This document shows positions 21,239 through 30,072 of a stretch of DNA of 64,000 nt, in pieces. Below the pieces are notes generated by a model. The model was given only the letters and a program-made list of their open reading frames with translations, did not search any database and was not told the origin of the DNA. This DNA comes from Sphingobacteriaceae bacterium (GTDB lineage: Bacteria; Bacteroidota; Bacteroidia; B-17B0; Aurantibacillaceae): the NCBI GenBank assembly GCA_016709575.1, contig JADJMM010000006.1, positions 124,001 to 188,000 of the forward strand, given 5' to 3'. The position numbers and the translations under genes are program-made. Every line of letters starts with the position of its first letter. Position 1 is the stretch's first letter.

Positions 21239-21561
21239 TTTTTCTGTTTTTTTAGTTTTAATAATACATCGTCAAGTTGGTTGAACTGTGTTTCCAGCAG
21301 TTTTTTAAATTGTTCTAACCATTTATCTATCTCATCTATCTTTTTCGCGTTTAATTTATAGTAGATCTCTCTTCCTTGCTGTTCTTGTTTAACAAGTTGG
21401 CATTCGGTCAGGATCTGAATGTGTTTTGAGATTGTTTGTCGTGTCGAATCAAAGTTCTCAGCAATAGCTCCCGGCGTCATTGCTCGTACAGCCAATAAGG
21501 TCAATATGGTCCTTCGGGTTGGGTCCGCTATGGCTTGAAAAATGTCTCTGCGTGCTTGCAT
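21235..21561 (-). CDS. ArsR-family transcriptional repressor
   Basis: About 108 residues from the ATG at 21561. The winged helix-turn-helix begins RRDIFQAIADPTRRTILTLL; recognition helix FDSTRQTISKHIQILTECQLV and wing QQGREIYYKLNA follow. No Cys pair of the metal-sensing kind is present in the recognition helix, so it is probably not a metal sensor. I prefer 21561 to the start seven codons upstream because the operator-like palindrome lies directly upstream of it. It probably represses its own operon through the paired palindromes at 21564-21606. Confidence 0.85.
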   Translation of the reverse strand: MQARRDIFQAIADPTRRTILTLLAVRAMTPGAIAENFDSTRQTISKHIQILTECQLVKQEQQGREIYYKLNAKKIDEIDKWLEQFKKLLETQFNQLDDVLLKLKKQKK

Positions 21562-21563
21562 TA

Positions 21564-21606
21564 TGCAGTTATTTGACTGCAAATATAATGCAGTTATTTA
21601 ACTTCA
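21564..21606 (-). promoter_or_regulatory. paired operator-like palindromes of the ArsR operon
   Basis: TGCAGT-TATTTG-ACTGCA (21564-21581) is a perfect 6-6-6 inverted repeat. A second copy, TGCAGTTATTTAACTTCA (21589-21606), starts 25 bp further upstream and is degenerate in its right arm. The pair directly precedes the ArsR ATG, as expected for an autorepressor operator. Confidence 0.65.
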
Positions 21607-21767
21607 CAAAATTAATTTATAATTGACTTTAAAGCCAGGATGAATTGTATATCGTTTTGGAGTTGTTCTGATAATGCCGATACTAGCGTATATGCGCTTA
21701 ACAAATATTTGCAAAAGCTTATGATTGCTTAAACTGTTGTTATATTAAATATTTAATTTTTCTTCAA

Positions 21768-21793
21768 TAAAAAAACCCCCGCAAGTAGCGGGG
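21768..21793 (-). terminator. rho-independent terminator of glyS
   Basis: A CCCCGC/GCGGGG stem with loop AAGTA, followed on the minus strand by seven T. It lies 37 bases downstream of the glyS stop. Confidence 0.8.
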
Positions 21794-21829
21794 CTTAATT
21801 CTAAAGTTGCTTCAACAAACTCTTCCAAC

Positions 21830-23339
21830 TTACTTTTCATCAAGTATTCTGGCAAGGTCTGCAATCTTTACGCGGTCTTGTTTCATTGTATCACGGTCGC
21901 GGATGGTTACGGTTTGGTCTTCTAAACTTTGGTGGTCAACTGTTACGCAATATGGCGTTCCAATGGCATCTTGACGACGGTAACGTTTTCCTACTGTATC
22001 TTTTTCATCAAGAATAACGTTGTAATCGAATTTTAATTCGTTCAATATTTTTTCTGCTAATTCAGGAAGACCATCTTTTTTTACTAATGGGAAAATAGCA
22101 CATTTAATTGGCGCAAGAGCAGGAGGGAGGCTCAATACAGTTCTTGTATCGCCACCTTCTAATGGTTCTTCTTTATAACCTGCAGAAAGAATGGATAAGA
22201 ATAAACGGTCTAATCCCACAGAAGTTTCTACTACGTAAGGAACGTAACTCTTATTTTCTTCCGGATCAAAATATTGTAATTTTTTTCCACTGAATTGTTC
22301 GTGTTGTTTTAAATCGAAATCTGTTCTTGAGTGAATTCCTTCTAATTCTTTAAATCCAAACGGAAATTTAAATTCAATATCACAAGCTGCATTCGCGTAG
22401 TGTGCTAATTTTAAATGGTCGTGGTAACGGTAATTGTCAGCTCCCAATCCTAAACTGTTATGCCATTTCAAACGCGCTACTTTCCAATATTCGTACCATT
22501 GCATTTCAGTTCCTGGTTTCACAAAAAATTGCATTTCCATTTGTTCAAATTCACGCATGCGGAAAATAAATTGACGCGCTACAATTTCGTTACGGAACGC
22601 TTTTCCTGTTTGCGCAATACCAAACGGAATTTTCATTCTTCCGGTTTTTTGCACATTCAAAAAGTTTACAAAAATACCTTGTGCAGTTTCGGGACGGAGA
22701 TAGATGGTGTTTCCTTCTTCAGAAACAGCACCCATTGAAGTAGAGAACATCAAATTAAACTGACGAACATCTGTCCAATTACGTGAACCGCTAATCGGAC
22801 AAACAATTTCAAGATCAACAATAATTTGTTTTACCTCCTAAATTATTATCGTTTAAAGCTGTTTTGAAACGTAAGTTAATCGCATCGATTTTATCTTGGT
22901 ATTCTTTTACGCGGGCGTTAGTGCTTTTAAACATGGCCGCATCAAAATTTTCGAAACGTTTTGCAGCTTTCTCAACTTCTTTATTAATCTTATCTTCAAT
23001 CTTAGCAACGTGTTCTTCAATTAACACATCGGCGCGATATCTTTTTTTAGAATCTTTGTTATCGATTAATGGGTCGTTAAATGCGTCAACGTGTCCGCTC
23101 GCTTTCCAAGTTGTAGGATGCATAAAAATAGCGGCATCAATACCAACAATGTTCTCGTGCATTTGCACCATGGCTTTCCACCAATACTCGCGTAAGTTTT
23201 TCTTTAACTCGGCGCCATACTGACCGTAATCGTAAACGGCACTTAGTCCGTCGTAAATTTCGCTGGATGGGAAAAATATAACAGTACTCTTTACAATGAG
23301 AGATAATGTTCTTAAAAAATCTTCTGGTTTCTGTGACAT
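21830..23339 (-). CDS. glyS: glycyl-tRNA synthetase, single-chain type (frame broken three times)
   Basis: A 502-residue class II synthetase after repair; it charges tRNA-Gly. Motifs include SSEIYDGLSAVYDYGQYG, HENIVGIDAAIF, SGSRNWTDVRQFNLMF, EGNTIYLRPETAQGIFVNF, FRMREFEQMEMQFF and the anticodon-binding end (GTPYCVTVDHQSLEDQTVT). Three indels: one base too many in the T4 run at 22829-22832; one base too few in the A6 run at 23314-23319; and one too many in the GGG/AAAAA stretch at 23269-23276. The last two leave about 14 residues out of frame (restored as FFKNIISHCKEYCYIFP). An essential single-copy gene would not survive this, so these are sequence errors. Confidence 0.92.
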
Positions 23340-23355
23340 AATTCAAATTAAAGCA

Positions 23356-23363
23356 CAAAAATA
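23356..23363 (-). promoter_or_regulatory. possible -7 box of glyS
   Basis: On the minus strand TATTTTTG fits the Bacteroidota -7 consensus TAnnTTTG and lies 16 bases upstream of the glyS ATG. No clear -33 TTTG is seen at 19-21 bp, so support is partial. Confidence 0.35.
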
Positions 23364-23397
23364 GGAATTTTCGCTGAAGAGTGGGTCGTCCGGCTAA

Positions 23398-24306
23398 CTA
23401 TTCTTTAACCAGTTTTTTGTGAATAGTGAAGTCTTTGGCTTTGATAATTACTGTGTAAAGACCTTTTGAAAGGTATGAGATATTCAATGATTCACCGCTA
23501 GCGATTATTTTGTCATTGATCACGATTTTCCCTGTTATATCAGTTAATGAAATAGTAACTGATGAAATATCTTCAGGGAATTTAATATTTAAAAAGTTTT
23601 GGGTTGGATTAGGGAATACCAAGACATTTTTGCTCATGCTTTGTTCATTAATTCCAACACCACAAATGAAAGTGGATTTATTAATAGCATAAGATTCCAC
23701 CTGCAACTCAATAAATGGAGTGGTAGCAAAATTAAGGTTCTTAACTTTTATCCAGCCATAAAACTTAATATTACCGCAAATTAATCTTACGCCAATATAG
23801 GCAGGAGCTGAATAAAAATTTTGCAATGAGCACCCGTTTGGACCAGCATATTGACTTGTATACAAATAAGCGGGGCTTGTGTCCCACGTTGTAGTCGAAT
23901 CTATAAGGTCGCCTCCATTAAACATGTTTGCCATCGCAGCTGTAACAGTATAAGTGTAAGGATTGTTTGTATATGTACAGGATTTTATTGAAGAAGCTAC
24001 TTGTTTCGAAGTTATAGTTCCTAGCAAAGGTTTTACCCAAAGACTCCTATAAAATCCAAGCGCGCCCATTTTTGTAACCCCTCCTGAAATTTCAAAATCC
24101 AACTCTCCATCATTGTTTATGTCTACTGAATATGTTATTCCGGGTGTAGTCGAAGAGGGACCAGTACTATAAGAAGACCGTACTGTATAATCAACTACCA
24201 GTGGAACATAATTATCATTTGTAGTAACTATACCCGCAGTTATAGATTGTGCTAAACCATTTAATTTTATAAATAGTACCAAGCATATTATTAGCAAACG
24301 ACTCAT
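23398..24306 (-). CDS. secreted protein with T9SS sorting domain
   Basis: A 302-residue protein with signal peptide (1-20, ending GLAQ). The middle (residues 25-215) has beta-rich sequence with SVDINNDGELDFEI, a Ca-binding-like loop of the kind found in dockerin-like repeats, and YIGVRLICGNIKFYGWIKV, typical of a conserved unnamed module of Bacteroidota surface proteins. The last 75 are a type A sorting domain (VFPNPTQNFLNIKF, GLYTVII, HKKLVKE). Ligand unknown. It has no ECF-like promoter and is separated from 24380 by a terminator. Confidence 0.75.
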   Translation of the reverse strand: MSRLLIICLVLFIKLNGLAQSITAGIVTTNDNYVPLVVDYTVRSSYSTGPSSTTPGITYSVDINNDGELDFEISGGVTKMGALGFYRSLWVKPLLGTITSKQVASSIKSCTYTNNPYTYTVTAAMANMFNGGDLIDSTTTWDTSPAYLYTSQYAGPNGCSLQNFYSAPAYIGVRLICGNIKFYGWIKVKNLNFATTPFIELQVESYAINKSTFICGVGINEQSMSKNVLVFPNPTQNFLNIKFPEDISSVTISLTDITGKIVINDKIIASGESLNISYLSKGLYTVIIKAKDFTIHKKLVKE

Positions 24307-24335
24307 AAAATAAAGATAATTAAATTAAGGTAATA

Positions 24336-24366
24336 AAAAAAGCCCCTCTGGTTATCAGAGAGGCTT
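24336..24366 (-). terminator. rho-independent terminator of the lipoprotein gene
   Basis: AGCCCCTCTG/CAGAGAGGCT hairpin with loop GTTAT and a T-run on the minus strand, 14 bases after the stop at 24380. Confidence 0.75.
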
Positions 24367-24379
24367 TACTATATTTATT

Positions 24380-25357
24380 TTAAGGTATTAATTCAACGCA
24401 GTTATAGCATTTTTTAAAATCTGTACTAGTAGTTTCTGTCATACTGAAATTAACTGTTTGTGTTGTTGAAATTGTGATAGTACTAATGGAAGAATACAAT
24501 TTTCCACCATTTACACCAACTGCAACAACAGAACAAGGTAAGCCAACAGGGGCAAAATTATAAGGGTAGTTAGCACCTGATTTATAAACATGAACCATAC
24601 TGGTTACGTTTTTAAAAACTAAAAAAACATCTACTAAACCTGAAAAAGTTCCGGTTTGGGCAGCAGTTAAAGTGGTTTGAGGATACATAGTAAAGTAGTA
24701 GGGGTTATCACTATTACACCATGATCCATTTGCAACAGGCGTATTAAACGAATACATGTCGAAAATGTACTTAGTTGTGTTCGCAAGAAGGGTATAACTT
24801 CCATCTGTATACCAAGGACCAACAACACCAGCGGTGTCGTTAGCTCCGAAAGCCGCCATTGACCCATCCGCTACAGCAAGAGGCTGTACAGGTTGTTCTA
24901 TGGTCAATTTTTGACCGCCAGCAATATTAACCGGATTACTTCCGGATGTTGCTTTGATAAAAAATTCTCCGGCAGATTTTAATAGGCCTGTACTGGTGGC
25001 AGTTCCTACATTGGAAAGTAACATATCGCTTTTGTGATAGATATCTTTAAAATTAATAGCTACCGTTCCTGTTACAGGATTATTAGATATATCAACAAAA
25101 GCATTAGCAGGAATATTTATAGTTGTAGATTTATTAGAAACAAAGGTTCCTCCTGTTGTAGCACTTAAAGTAAAGGTTTGGAGTTGCACGCCATTTTTTA
25201 TGTAAAAATCCGTCAACGAAGTGTAATTGTCTACATTTCCTGTTGGAGTAGGCTCAGGTTCAGGCGTGGGTTCAGTTTTCTTTCTGCAAGAAAAACCAAC
25301 AATAAGTGCGACAGCTGTAAAAGCTATTATTCCGAGGGTTGCAATATATTTCTTCAT
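24380..25357 (-). CDS. lipoprotein with a conserved beta domain, ECF-controlled
   Basis: A 325-residue lipoprotein (signal 1-23, lipobox GFSC), then a Pro/Glu/Thr linker (KKTEPTPEPEPTPTG) and a beta-rich domain with STTINIPANAFVDISNNPVTGTV, which resembles the start of a conserved Bacteroidota lipoprotein family. Other recognisable parts are FKDIYHKSDML and KSAGEFFIKATS. It is probably at the outer membrane. It has its own ECF-type promoter 27-54 bp upstream (25384-25411), so it is likely part of the sigma factor's regulon. Function unknown. Confidence 0.7.
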   Translation of the reverse strand: MKKYIATLGIIAFTAVALIVGFSCRKKTEPTPEPEPTPTGNVDNYTSLTDFYIKNGVQLQTFTLSATTGGTFVSNKSTTINIPANAFVDISNNPVTGTVAINFKDIYHKSDMLLSNVGTATSTGLLKSAGEFFIKATSGSNPVNIAGGQKLTIEQPVQPLAVADGSMAAFGANDTAGVVGPWYTDGSYTLLANTTKYIFDMYSFNTPVANGSWCNSDNPYYFTMYPQTTLTAAQTGTFSGLVDVFLVFKNVTSMVHVYKSGANYPYNFAPVGLPCSVVAVGVNGGKLYSSISTITISTTQTVNFSMTETTSTDFKKCYNCVELIP

Positions 25358-25383
25358 TTGATATAAGTTTGGTTATAGAACCG

Positions 25384-25411
25384 TACGTTAACAACTATTA
25401 ATTGGTTGGGT
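25384..25411 (-). promoter_or_regulatory. ECF-type promoter A (lipoprotein gene)
   Basis: On the minus strand ACCCAACC, 16 nt, CGTA (then CGG). The -10 ends 27 bases before the ATG at 25357, giving a predicted leader of about 18 nt. It is one of five sites with identical spacing in this region. Confidence 0.65.
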
Positions 25412-25423
25412 AATATTAAATAA

Positions 25424-25530
25424 AAAAGCTGCCCCATCCCAAAGGCAGCTTTTTTACAAAACAAACTAACAAAACTTACTTCGTTTTAATGTTAAGCTAT
25501 ATATGATTCGAAGTAAGGACTTCCTTATAC
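25424..25530 (-). ncRNA. candidate small RNA 1 driven by an ECF-type promoter
   Basis: No ORF is supported here. An ECF-type promoter (25536-25563) lies just upstream and a terminator hairpin (GCTGCC/GGCAGC, loop TTTGGGATGG, then T6) ends it at about 25424. Inside, CTTACTTCG and CGAAGTAAG could form a 9-bp stem over a loop of about 26 nt. A transcript of about 105 nt is inferred. The alternative is that this is an untranslated remnant between genes. Confidence 0.4.
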
Positions 25531-25535
25531 AACTA

Positions 25536-25563
25536 TACGGTGGCTAAAATGGAAAGGTTGGGT
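25536..25563 (-). promoter_or_regulatory. ECF-type promoter B (candidate small RNA 1)
   Basis: On the minus strand ACCCAACC, 16 nt, CGTA, within CCACCCAACCTTT and ACCGTATAG. No start codon follows before the terminator, so its product would be non-coding. Confidence 0.6.
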
Positions 25564-25685
25564 GGAAAAAGGAAAATAGTTGTAAAAAGCAGTCCGTATT
25601 GGAGAAACAATAGAATAATAGAACAATCGAACATTTGAACGGCGAATTCACGCTTCAGTTGTTCTCAATTCAATATTTATAAACG

Positions 25686-25760
25686 AAAAAAGCAGCTCCA
25701 TCCCAAAAGCTGCTTTTTTTCTACCTTTTTATTGCTAAAAGGGCGTTTTATTTACCTATT
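25686..25760 (-). ncRNA. candidate small RNA 2 driven by an ECF-type promoter
   Basis: A predicted transcript of about 75 nt from promoter C (25768-25795) to a hairpin (GCAGC/GCTGC arms, loop containing TTTGGGATGG, then T6) at about 25686-25722. The loop is the same as in candidate 1 while the stem bases are exchanged, so both keep pairing. The hairpin could instead be only the terminator of the PKD gene at 25805. Confidence 0.35.
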
Positions 25761-25767
25761 TAACCTT

Positions 25768-25795
25768 TACGGTTCTTAATTTTAAAAGGTTGGGT
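25768..25795 (-). promoter_or_regulatory. ECF-type promoter C (candidate small RNA 2)
   Basis: On the minus strand ACCCAACC, 16 nt, CGTA, within CACCCAACCTTT and ACCGTAAAG. It begins ten bases after the stop of the PKD gene, facing away from that gene. Confidence 0.6.
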
Positions 25796-25804
25796 GAACC
25801 TTAA

Positions 25805-27239
25805 TTATTTTAAAATAATTAGTTTTTTACTTGTGTTTTGTCCTTCAACACGAATAAAATAAGTGCCATTGGCTAATTCATTTAGATTTAGCTTGGCATT
25901 TATACTGCCATTTGTTGGTGTTAAAGTTGATTTATATACATTTTCACCAATCATATTGTAAATAGCAATCCCCACTTCTTTTAAAGGGCTATTAGAGATT
26001 TGTAAGCTTACCTCTCCGTTATTAGGGTTAGGAAATATATCAAATGAAATATCAGTTTTACTAGAGGTCTGAATACTTGCGGCTAATGGGTTAATGACAT
26101 TGATGTAAATCATGGCGGTAGTTTCTTCATTGCCATTCATTTTAAAAATATTTGAATTAACGCAAGTACTTGAAGTTATTGGTCCGGAAGTACAACTTAC
26201 AGTTACGGTTAAACAAATATTATAAATTCCGGCAGCAGAATAGGTATGTGATGGGTAAAGTCCGACAGTAGTATTACCATCGCCCCAATTCCAACTCGCA
26301 GCAATTGTGTTTGGATTATAGAAAGGTAGTGCTTTCAAGTAAAAGCCATAGAGCTGTCTTTTGTTACAGAGAAAGAAGAACTTGCTAAACAAGGCGCATT
26401 AGTTACTGATACCGATTTATAAAGCGTATCCCAACAATTTATAAGAATTGAATCTTGAAGTTGAAGAATGACATTAAAATTTCCGTTAGTTGCGTAGGTA
26501 TGAGAAGGGTTAGGACCACTTCCAAAAAACCATCACCAAAATCCCAGAAAAAATTTGTATTAGATGTTGTACCTGTAGAAGTACTTGTAAAATTCACTAA
26601 ACCTGCTGCGCCGTTTGTTGATGTAAAACTGGCAACTAAATTACAAGGAATGATTGTTACACTAACAGTTTGTGAGGTAGTGTAAGAACATATAGCTAAA
26701 GGATCGGTGATTATCATTGTAATAGTATATGTACCACCGGCAGTGTATGTATGAGCAGCATTTGTAGTGAGACCGGTATTAGTAGTATTACCATCACCAA
26801 AATTCCAACTATAGGTTGAATTTGGCGCTACACCTGTTGATGTTGAATTAAAATTAACCAACCCGCTTGATAAGGTTGTGCTGCTAAAACTAGCACTTCC
26901 ACCACAAGCTAAACCAGTAATAGGAACTGTAAATGCAATACCGGCACTACATGTTGAAGTAGCTAGTGTATCATAAATAAATAAGTAAGCACTGTAGGAG
27001 CCATTCGCTGTGTAAGTGTGCGATGCGAAAATATTATTGAAAGCAGTGAAGGTGCCACCATCTCCAAATGCCCAATAATACATAGTGTTTGAACTTGTAC
27101 CTACTGAAGTGCTGGTAAATGTAACGTTACCACCAGTTCCAATAGTTAAACTATAATTAGCTACACACTGTGCATTAGTGTTTTTAAATGTGAGAAGCGA
27201 TAATACGGTAAATAATGTTGCAATGTAAATTTTCTTCAT
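25805..27239 (-). CDS. secreted PKD-repeat protein with T9SS sorting domain (frame broken twice)
   Basis: A 478-residue surface protein after repair: signal peptide (1-23), four PKD-type domains (each with YWAFGDGG, SWNFGDGN, FWDFGDGF or SWNWGDGN, then SHTYxxxG) and a type A sorting domain (FDIFPNPNNGEVSLQI to KKLIILK). Breaks lie at the A6 run 26524-26529 (restores DGFFGSGPNPSHTY) and the A4 run 26341-26344 (restores MAFYLKALPFYNPN), each needing one more base. An ECF-type promoter 43-70 bp upstream makes it a likely member of the sigma regulon. The role may be surface adhesion; this is inference from PKD content. Confidence 0.82.
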
Positions 27240-27281
27240 TTTTTCTTTTTTAAAATTAATAATCGGTTACTTGTTCATTAA

Positions 27282-27309
27282 TACGTTTTAATTTCCCAAA
27301 ACGTTGGGT
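27282..27309 (-). promoter_or_regulatory. ECF-type promoter D (PKD/T9SS gene)
   Basis: On the minus strand ACCCAACG, 16 nt, CGTA. It lies upstream of the ATG at 27239 with a predicted leader of about 35 nt. The last -35 base differs from the other four sites. Confidence 0.6.
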
Positions 27310-27319
27310 ACAATCTAAT

Positions 27320-28441
27320 TTATTTATAAGCTACCACCACAACCGCCTCACCATTATCAATTGGCAAGCTTGCAGTTCCATTATAGACATTACACTTAAA
27401 TTTCACGTGTAGTTTTTTTGTTTTTTGTCCGGATTCATTGGTATGATAATCGGATACAGAAATAATTTTAAAATAAGAGGTGGAAGGTTGTAAAGAGCTG
27501 TTGGAAGTGTATTCTGTGCCTGCTGCATCTGTCCATTTTATTATAATGTTAGATACTCCATTAGAATTTGTTAAGGCACTATCTTTTAGTACTAAATAAT
27601 TAGTGGTACAAATATTACTAGCATTAGTAACATAATTAAAATTAGCTTTTGCGGTATCATTAGCAGCGTCAATAACTTTTAAGGAAACCGGATATCTGCC
27701 TTGTGAGGCATAAGTATGCGATGGAGCAGGGACGTTCGAGAAATTACCATCCCCTAAATCCCAATAAAAATTGTAAGGTGGTGTGCCTATTGTTGAATGG
27801 GTAAAGGTTGCATTTAATGTAGATGTGGAAGTTACTGTAATAGTTGTATTGCAGTAGGTACCATCAAATCCAACTTTCTGAATATTGTTGACTGTATTTG
27901 AACATGAAAAATTATCTACAACCGTTAAACTTACTTTATACTCTCCCGAATTACGATAAGTGTGTGAAGGACTAAAAGAAGAAGAAGTACTTCCATCGCC
28001 AAAATTCCAAAAATAACTTTGCGGAGTATTATTAAAAATAGGATAAAAAGTTAGTTGATGTTCTACAGGCGCCCAAGTTCCGGCACAATATGGATAATAA
28101 GTAGATTGAAAAGCTGAATCTATTCCTGATGGACCATCATAAGCACTGTAACGGTGATCGTTAATTTCAATTTTAATACTGTTACTACAAGTTATACAAG
28201 AACCTTGCTTTAAAGTAGCAGAAAAACCATAAATATTAGTAGTTGAATTTTGAGAATAACCTGAAAACATATAGTAATCATTTATACCTGCATCTAATCT
28301 GATATCGGAACCATTTACTTTTCCACTAAAATAAAATTGAGGATCATTTCCTTCTTCGGCTTCCGGTAAAGTTTTCTTTTTACAGGCATTAAATAATCCA
28401 ACTGTAAGCAATGCAATAATCAGTACACTTAATTGTTTCAT
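27320..28441 (-). CDS. lipoprotein with two PKD domains
   Basis: A 373-residue lipoprotein (signal 1-20, lipobox FNAC, then KKK). After an N-terminal beta domain with a CITC pair, two PKD domains follow: YFWNFGDGSTSSSFSPSHTY (about 148-190) and FYWDLGDGNFSNVPAPSHTY (about 227-265). A C-terminal beta domain ends in VVVVAYK. It starts 32 bases after the stop of the anti-sigma-like gene and has no promoter of its own that I see, so it is probably the third gene of the ECF operon. It could be a surface-exposed partner of the barrel protein; that is inference. Confidence 0.78.
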   Translation of the reverse strand: MKQLSVLIIALLTVGLFNACKKKTLPEAEEGNDPQFYFSGKVNGSDIRLDAGINDYYMFSGYSQNSTTNIYGFSATLKQGSCITCSNSIKIEINDHRYSAYDGPSGIDSAFQSTYYPYCAGTWAPVEHQLTFYPIFNNTPQSYFWNFGDGSTSSSFSPSHTYRNSGEYKVSLTVVDNFSCSNTVNNIQKVGFDGTYCNTTITVTSTSTLNATFTHSTIGTPPYNFYWDLGDGNFSNVPAPSHTYASQGRYPVSLKVIDAANDTAKANFNYVTNASNICTTNYLVLKDSALTNSNGVSNIIIKWTDAAGTEYTSNSSLQPSTSYFKIISVSDYHTNESGQKTKKLHVKFKCNVYNGTASLPIDNGEAVVVVAYK

Positions 28442-28473
28442 CTTTTTATTTTTCTATTCTGTTTTGCAACAAA

Positions 28474-30072
28474 TTATTTTTTAAACAAGTCGTAACATAA
28501 TGTCAATTTAAAACCAACAGTTCTGTCAAAATTATTTGATTTAAAGAAGGCATTATTCTTCGTATCGGTTAAACCATAAATAAATTCAGCATTAGCACTT
28601 AAACCTTTGTAAAGTTTACGACGGTAAGATGCAGATACTTGAATGTCCAGCGGATTAAATCCTTGGACGTAACCTGACTCTTTAGTTGATGTTAATCCGT
28701 TTTTAGTGGCGTTAGGGTCGTTACTATTTGTTTTATATTTTTCTTTTTTACTATCACTGTTTAATAAGTACCCAACATTACAACCAATGCCAATAAAATT
28801 TTTGTCGCCAGCATTAAATACAACTTTAATAGGCGCAACCAGGTAATGCAATTTTTGATATTTGATAGCTGTGACATCTTGTTCCATACCAAAATCATAT
28901 TTTACAGTGCTGATGGTGTGAGAAGTGTTAGATAAATTACTGATAGTACTATATTGTAAGCCAATTTGTGCCGAGATTGTGTTAGAGAAATAATGTTGGA
29001 AATTTACACCGGCTAATAAATTAAATCCACCTGCTTCGGTATTCCCGCCGTTGTTCCAACCTAATAAATAAGTAGCGCCGGCTTCCATAAATAGAATATT
29101 TTTGGCATTATGTTTTTCTTTTACGTTAGTAGCATACGAAACACCATCGCCTTTTGGTAACATGGCTGCAAGTGAATCAGCTCTTGATTTACGCATTGGC
29201 GGAATTGAATCTACAACATTATTTTTAGTTGGGTTAATGGTTGCTGCAACAATGGTAGTTGAAGAATCTGTTACTGATGGATTGTTCTTAGTTGGAGTTT
29301 CAATTACAGTAGTGTTTTCTTCAGTGTTTTCAACCTCTCCTAATTTATTTGTGTTACCACTTTCACTAGTTGTAGTATTTGGAATAGTTGAAGATGGTTT
29401 AGTAGTGTTTTGAGCAGTTGAAGTATTGCCTAACACAGGAGGGGTTGCCGTTTTAGTAGGCGATTTAGCTTGTATTGGTTTTTTAGATTGTGGATTAGCG
29501 CTAGTTGATTTTATATCTGAGTTTGAAGAAGTATTTGTTGTCTTTTCTTCAGAATTATTTTCAGTCGTTGGATTGGTATTGTTTTCGGCAATTGCTTTTT
29601 CAGTTGTAGCAACAGCAGTTGATTTTTTAGAGTTTAAAGATGTTTTGTTATTTGAATTTGATGTTAGATTTGAAGAATTAGTTTTTGCTACTTCGTTTGT
29701 AGTTTCAGAAGTAGAAGAATTATTTTCTTCGGTGTTAGAATTAGTATTGACTTCAGTATTACTATTAGATGTTTCGTTTACAGATGCAGTTTCGTTATTA
29801 GCTAAAGTATTTTCGTTAGCATTAACAACTTGATTTACTGCCAAATTATTTTTTTCGAGGGTTTTATTATCACTAAATCCAAAGTAATAAACCAAGCCGG
29901 TTGTGCACAACAAGGCTACAGCTGATAACAAGAAGATACCGCCTCGGTTTTTACCCTGACGCGAAGCATCTATCATTTTTGCGGCTTTCTCCCAATTCTG
30001 TTCATCAAAAGGGAACTCTTGATTGCCGTACTTACTCTTTACATTCTTTTCAAATTTGTCAAAATCAACCAT
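28474..30072 (-). CDS. dual membrane-spanning anti-sigma-like protein (cytoplasmic segment, TM, linker, OM barrel)
   Basis: 532 residues. Residues 1-44 are cytoplasmic with FPFDEQNWEKAAKMIDASR, the short helical kind of anti-sigma segment. Residues 45-66 are one membrane helix (IFLLSAVALLCTTGLVYYF). Residues 67-320 are a low-complexity Asn/Thr/Ser/Glu linker long enough to cross the periplasm. Residues 325-532 look like an outer-membrane barrel (FMEAGATYLLGWNNGG, FQHYFSNTISAQIGLQYS, IQVSASYRRKLYKGLSAN) with aromatic last residues DLFKK. This is the layout reported for Dma anti-sigma factors in Bacteroides. It overlaps the sigma gene by eight bases. Its direct action on the sigma factor is inferred from neighbour and layout. 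Confidence 0.72.
   Translation of the reverse strand: MVDFDKFEKNVKSKYGNQEFPFDEQNWEKAAKMIDASRQGKNRGGIFLLSAVALLCTTGLVYYFGFSDNKTLEKNNLAVNQVVNANENTLANNETASVNETSNSNTEVNTNSNTEENNSSTSETTNEVAKTNSSNLTSNSNNKTSLNSKKSTAVATTEKAIAENNTNPTTENNSEEKTTNTSSNSDIKSTSANPQSKKPIQAKSPTKTATPPVLGNTSTAQNTTKPSSTIPNTTTSESGNTNKLGEVENTEENTTVIETPTKNNPSVTDSSTTIVAATINPTKNNVVDSIPPMRKSRADSLAAMLPKGDGVSYATNVKEKHNAKNILFMEAGATYLLGWNNGGNTEAGGFNLLAGVNFQHYFSNTISAQIGLQYSTISNLSNTSHTISTVKYDFGMEQDVTAIKYQKLHYLVAPIKVVFNAGDKNFIGIGCNVGYLLNSDSKKEKYKTNSNDPNATKNGLTSTKESGYVQGFNPLDIQVSASYRRKLYKGLSANAEFIYGLTDTKNNAFFKSNNFDRTVGFKLTLCYDLFKK

Noticed and set aside
25424..25795. Small peptides encoded in the gap between the lipoprotein and the PKD gene
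   Set aside because: No ORF with start, useful length and signal was found on the minus strand after either promoter.
29102..29833. Long plus-strand ORFs opposite the anti-sigma-like gene, rich in Val, Phe and Leu
   Set aside because: They are the antisense reading of the Asn/Thr/Ser linker of the minus-strand protein; there is no start context or family signal.
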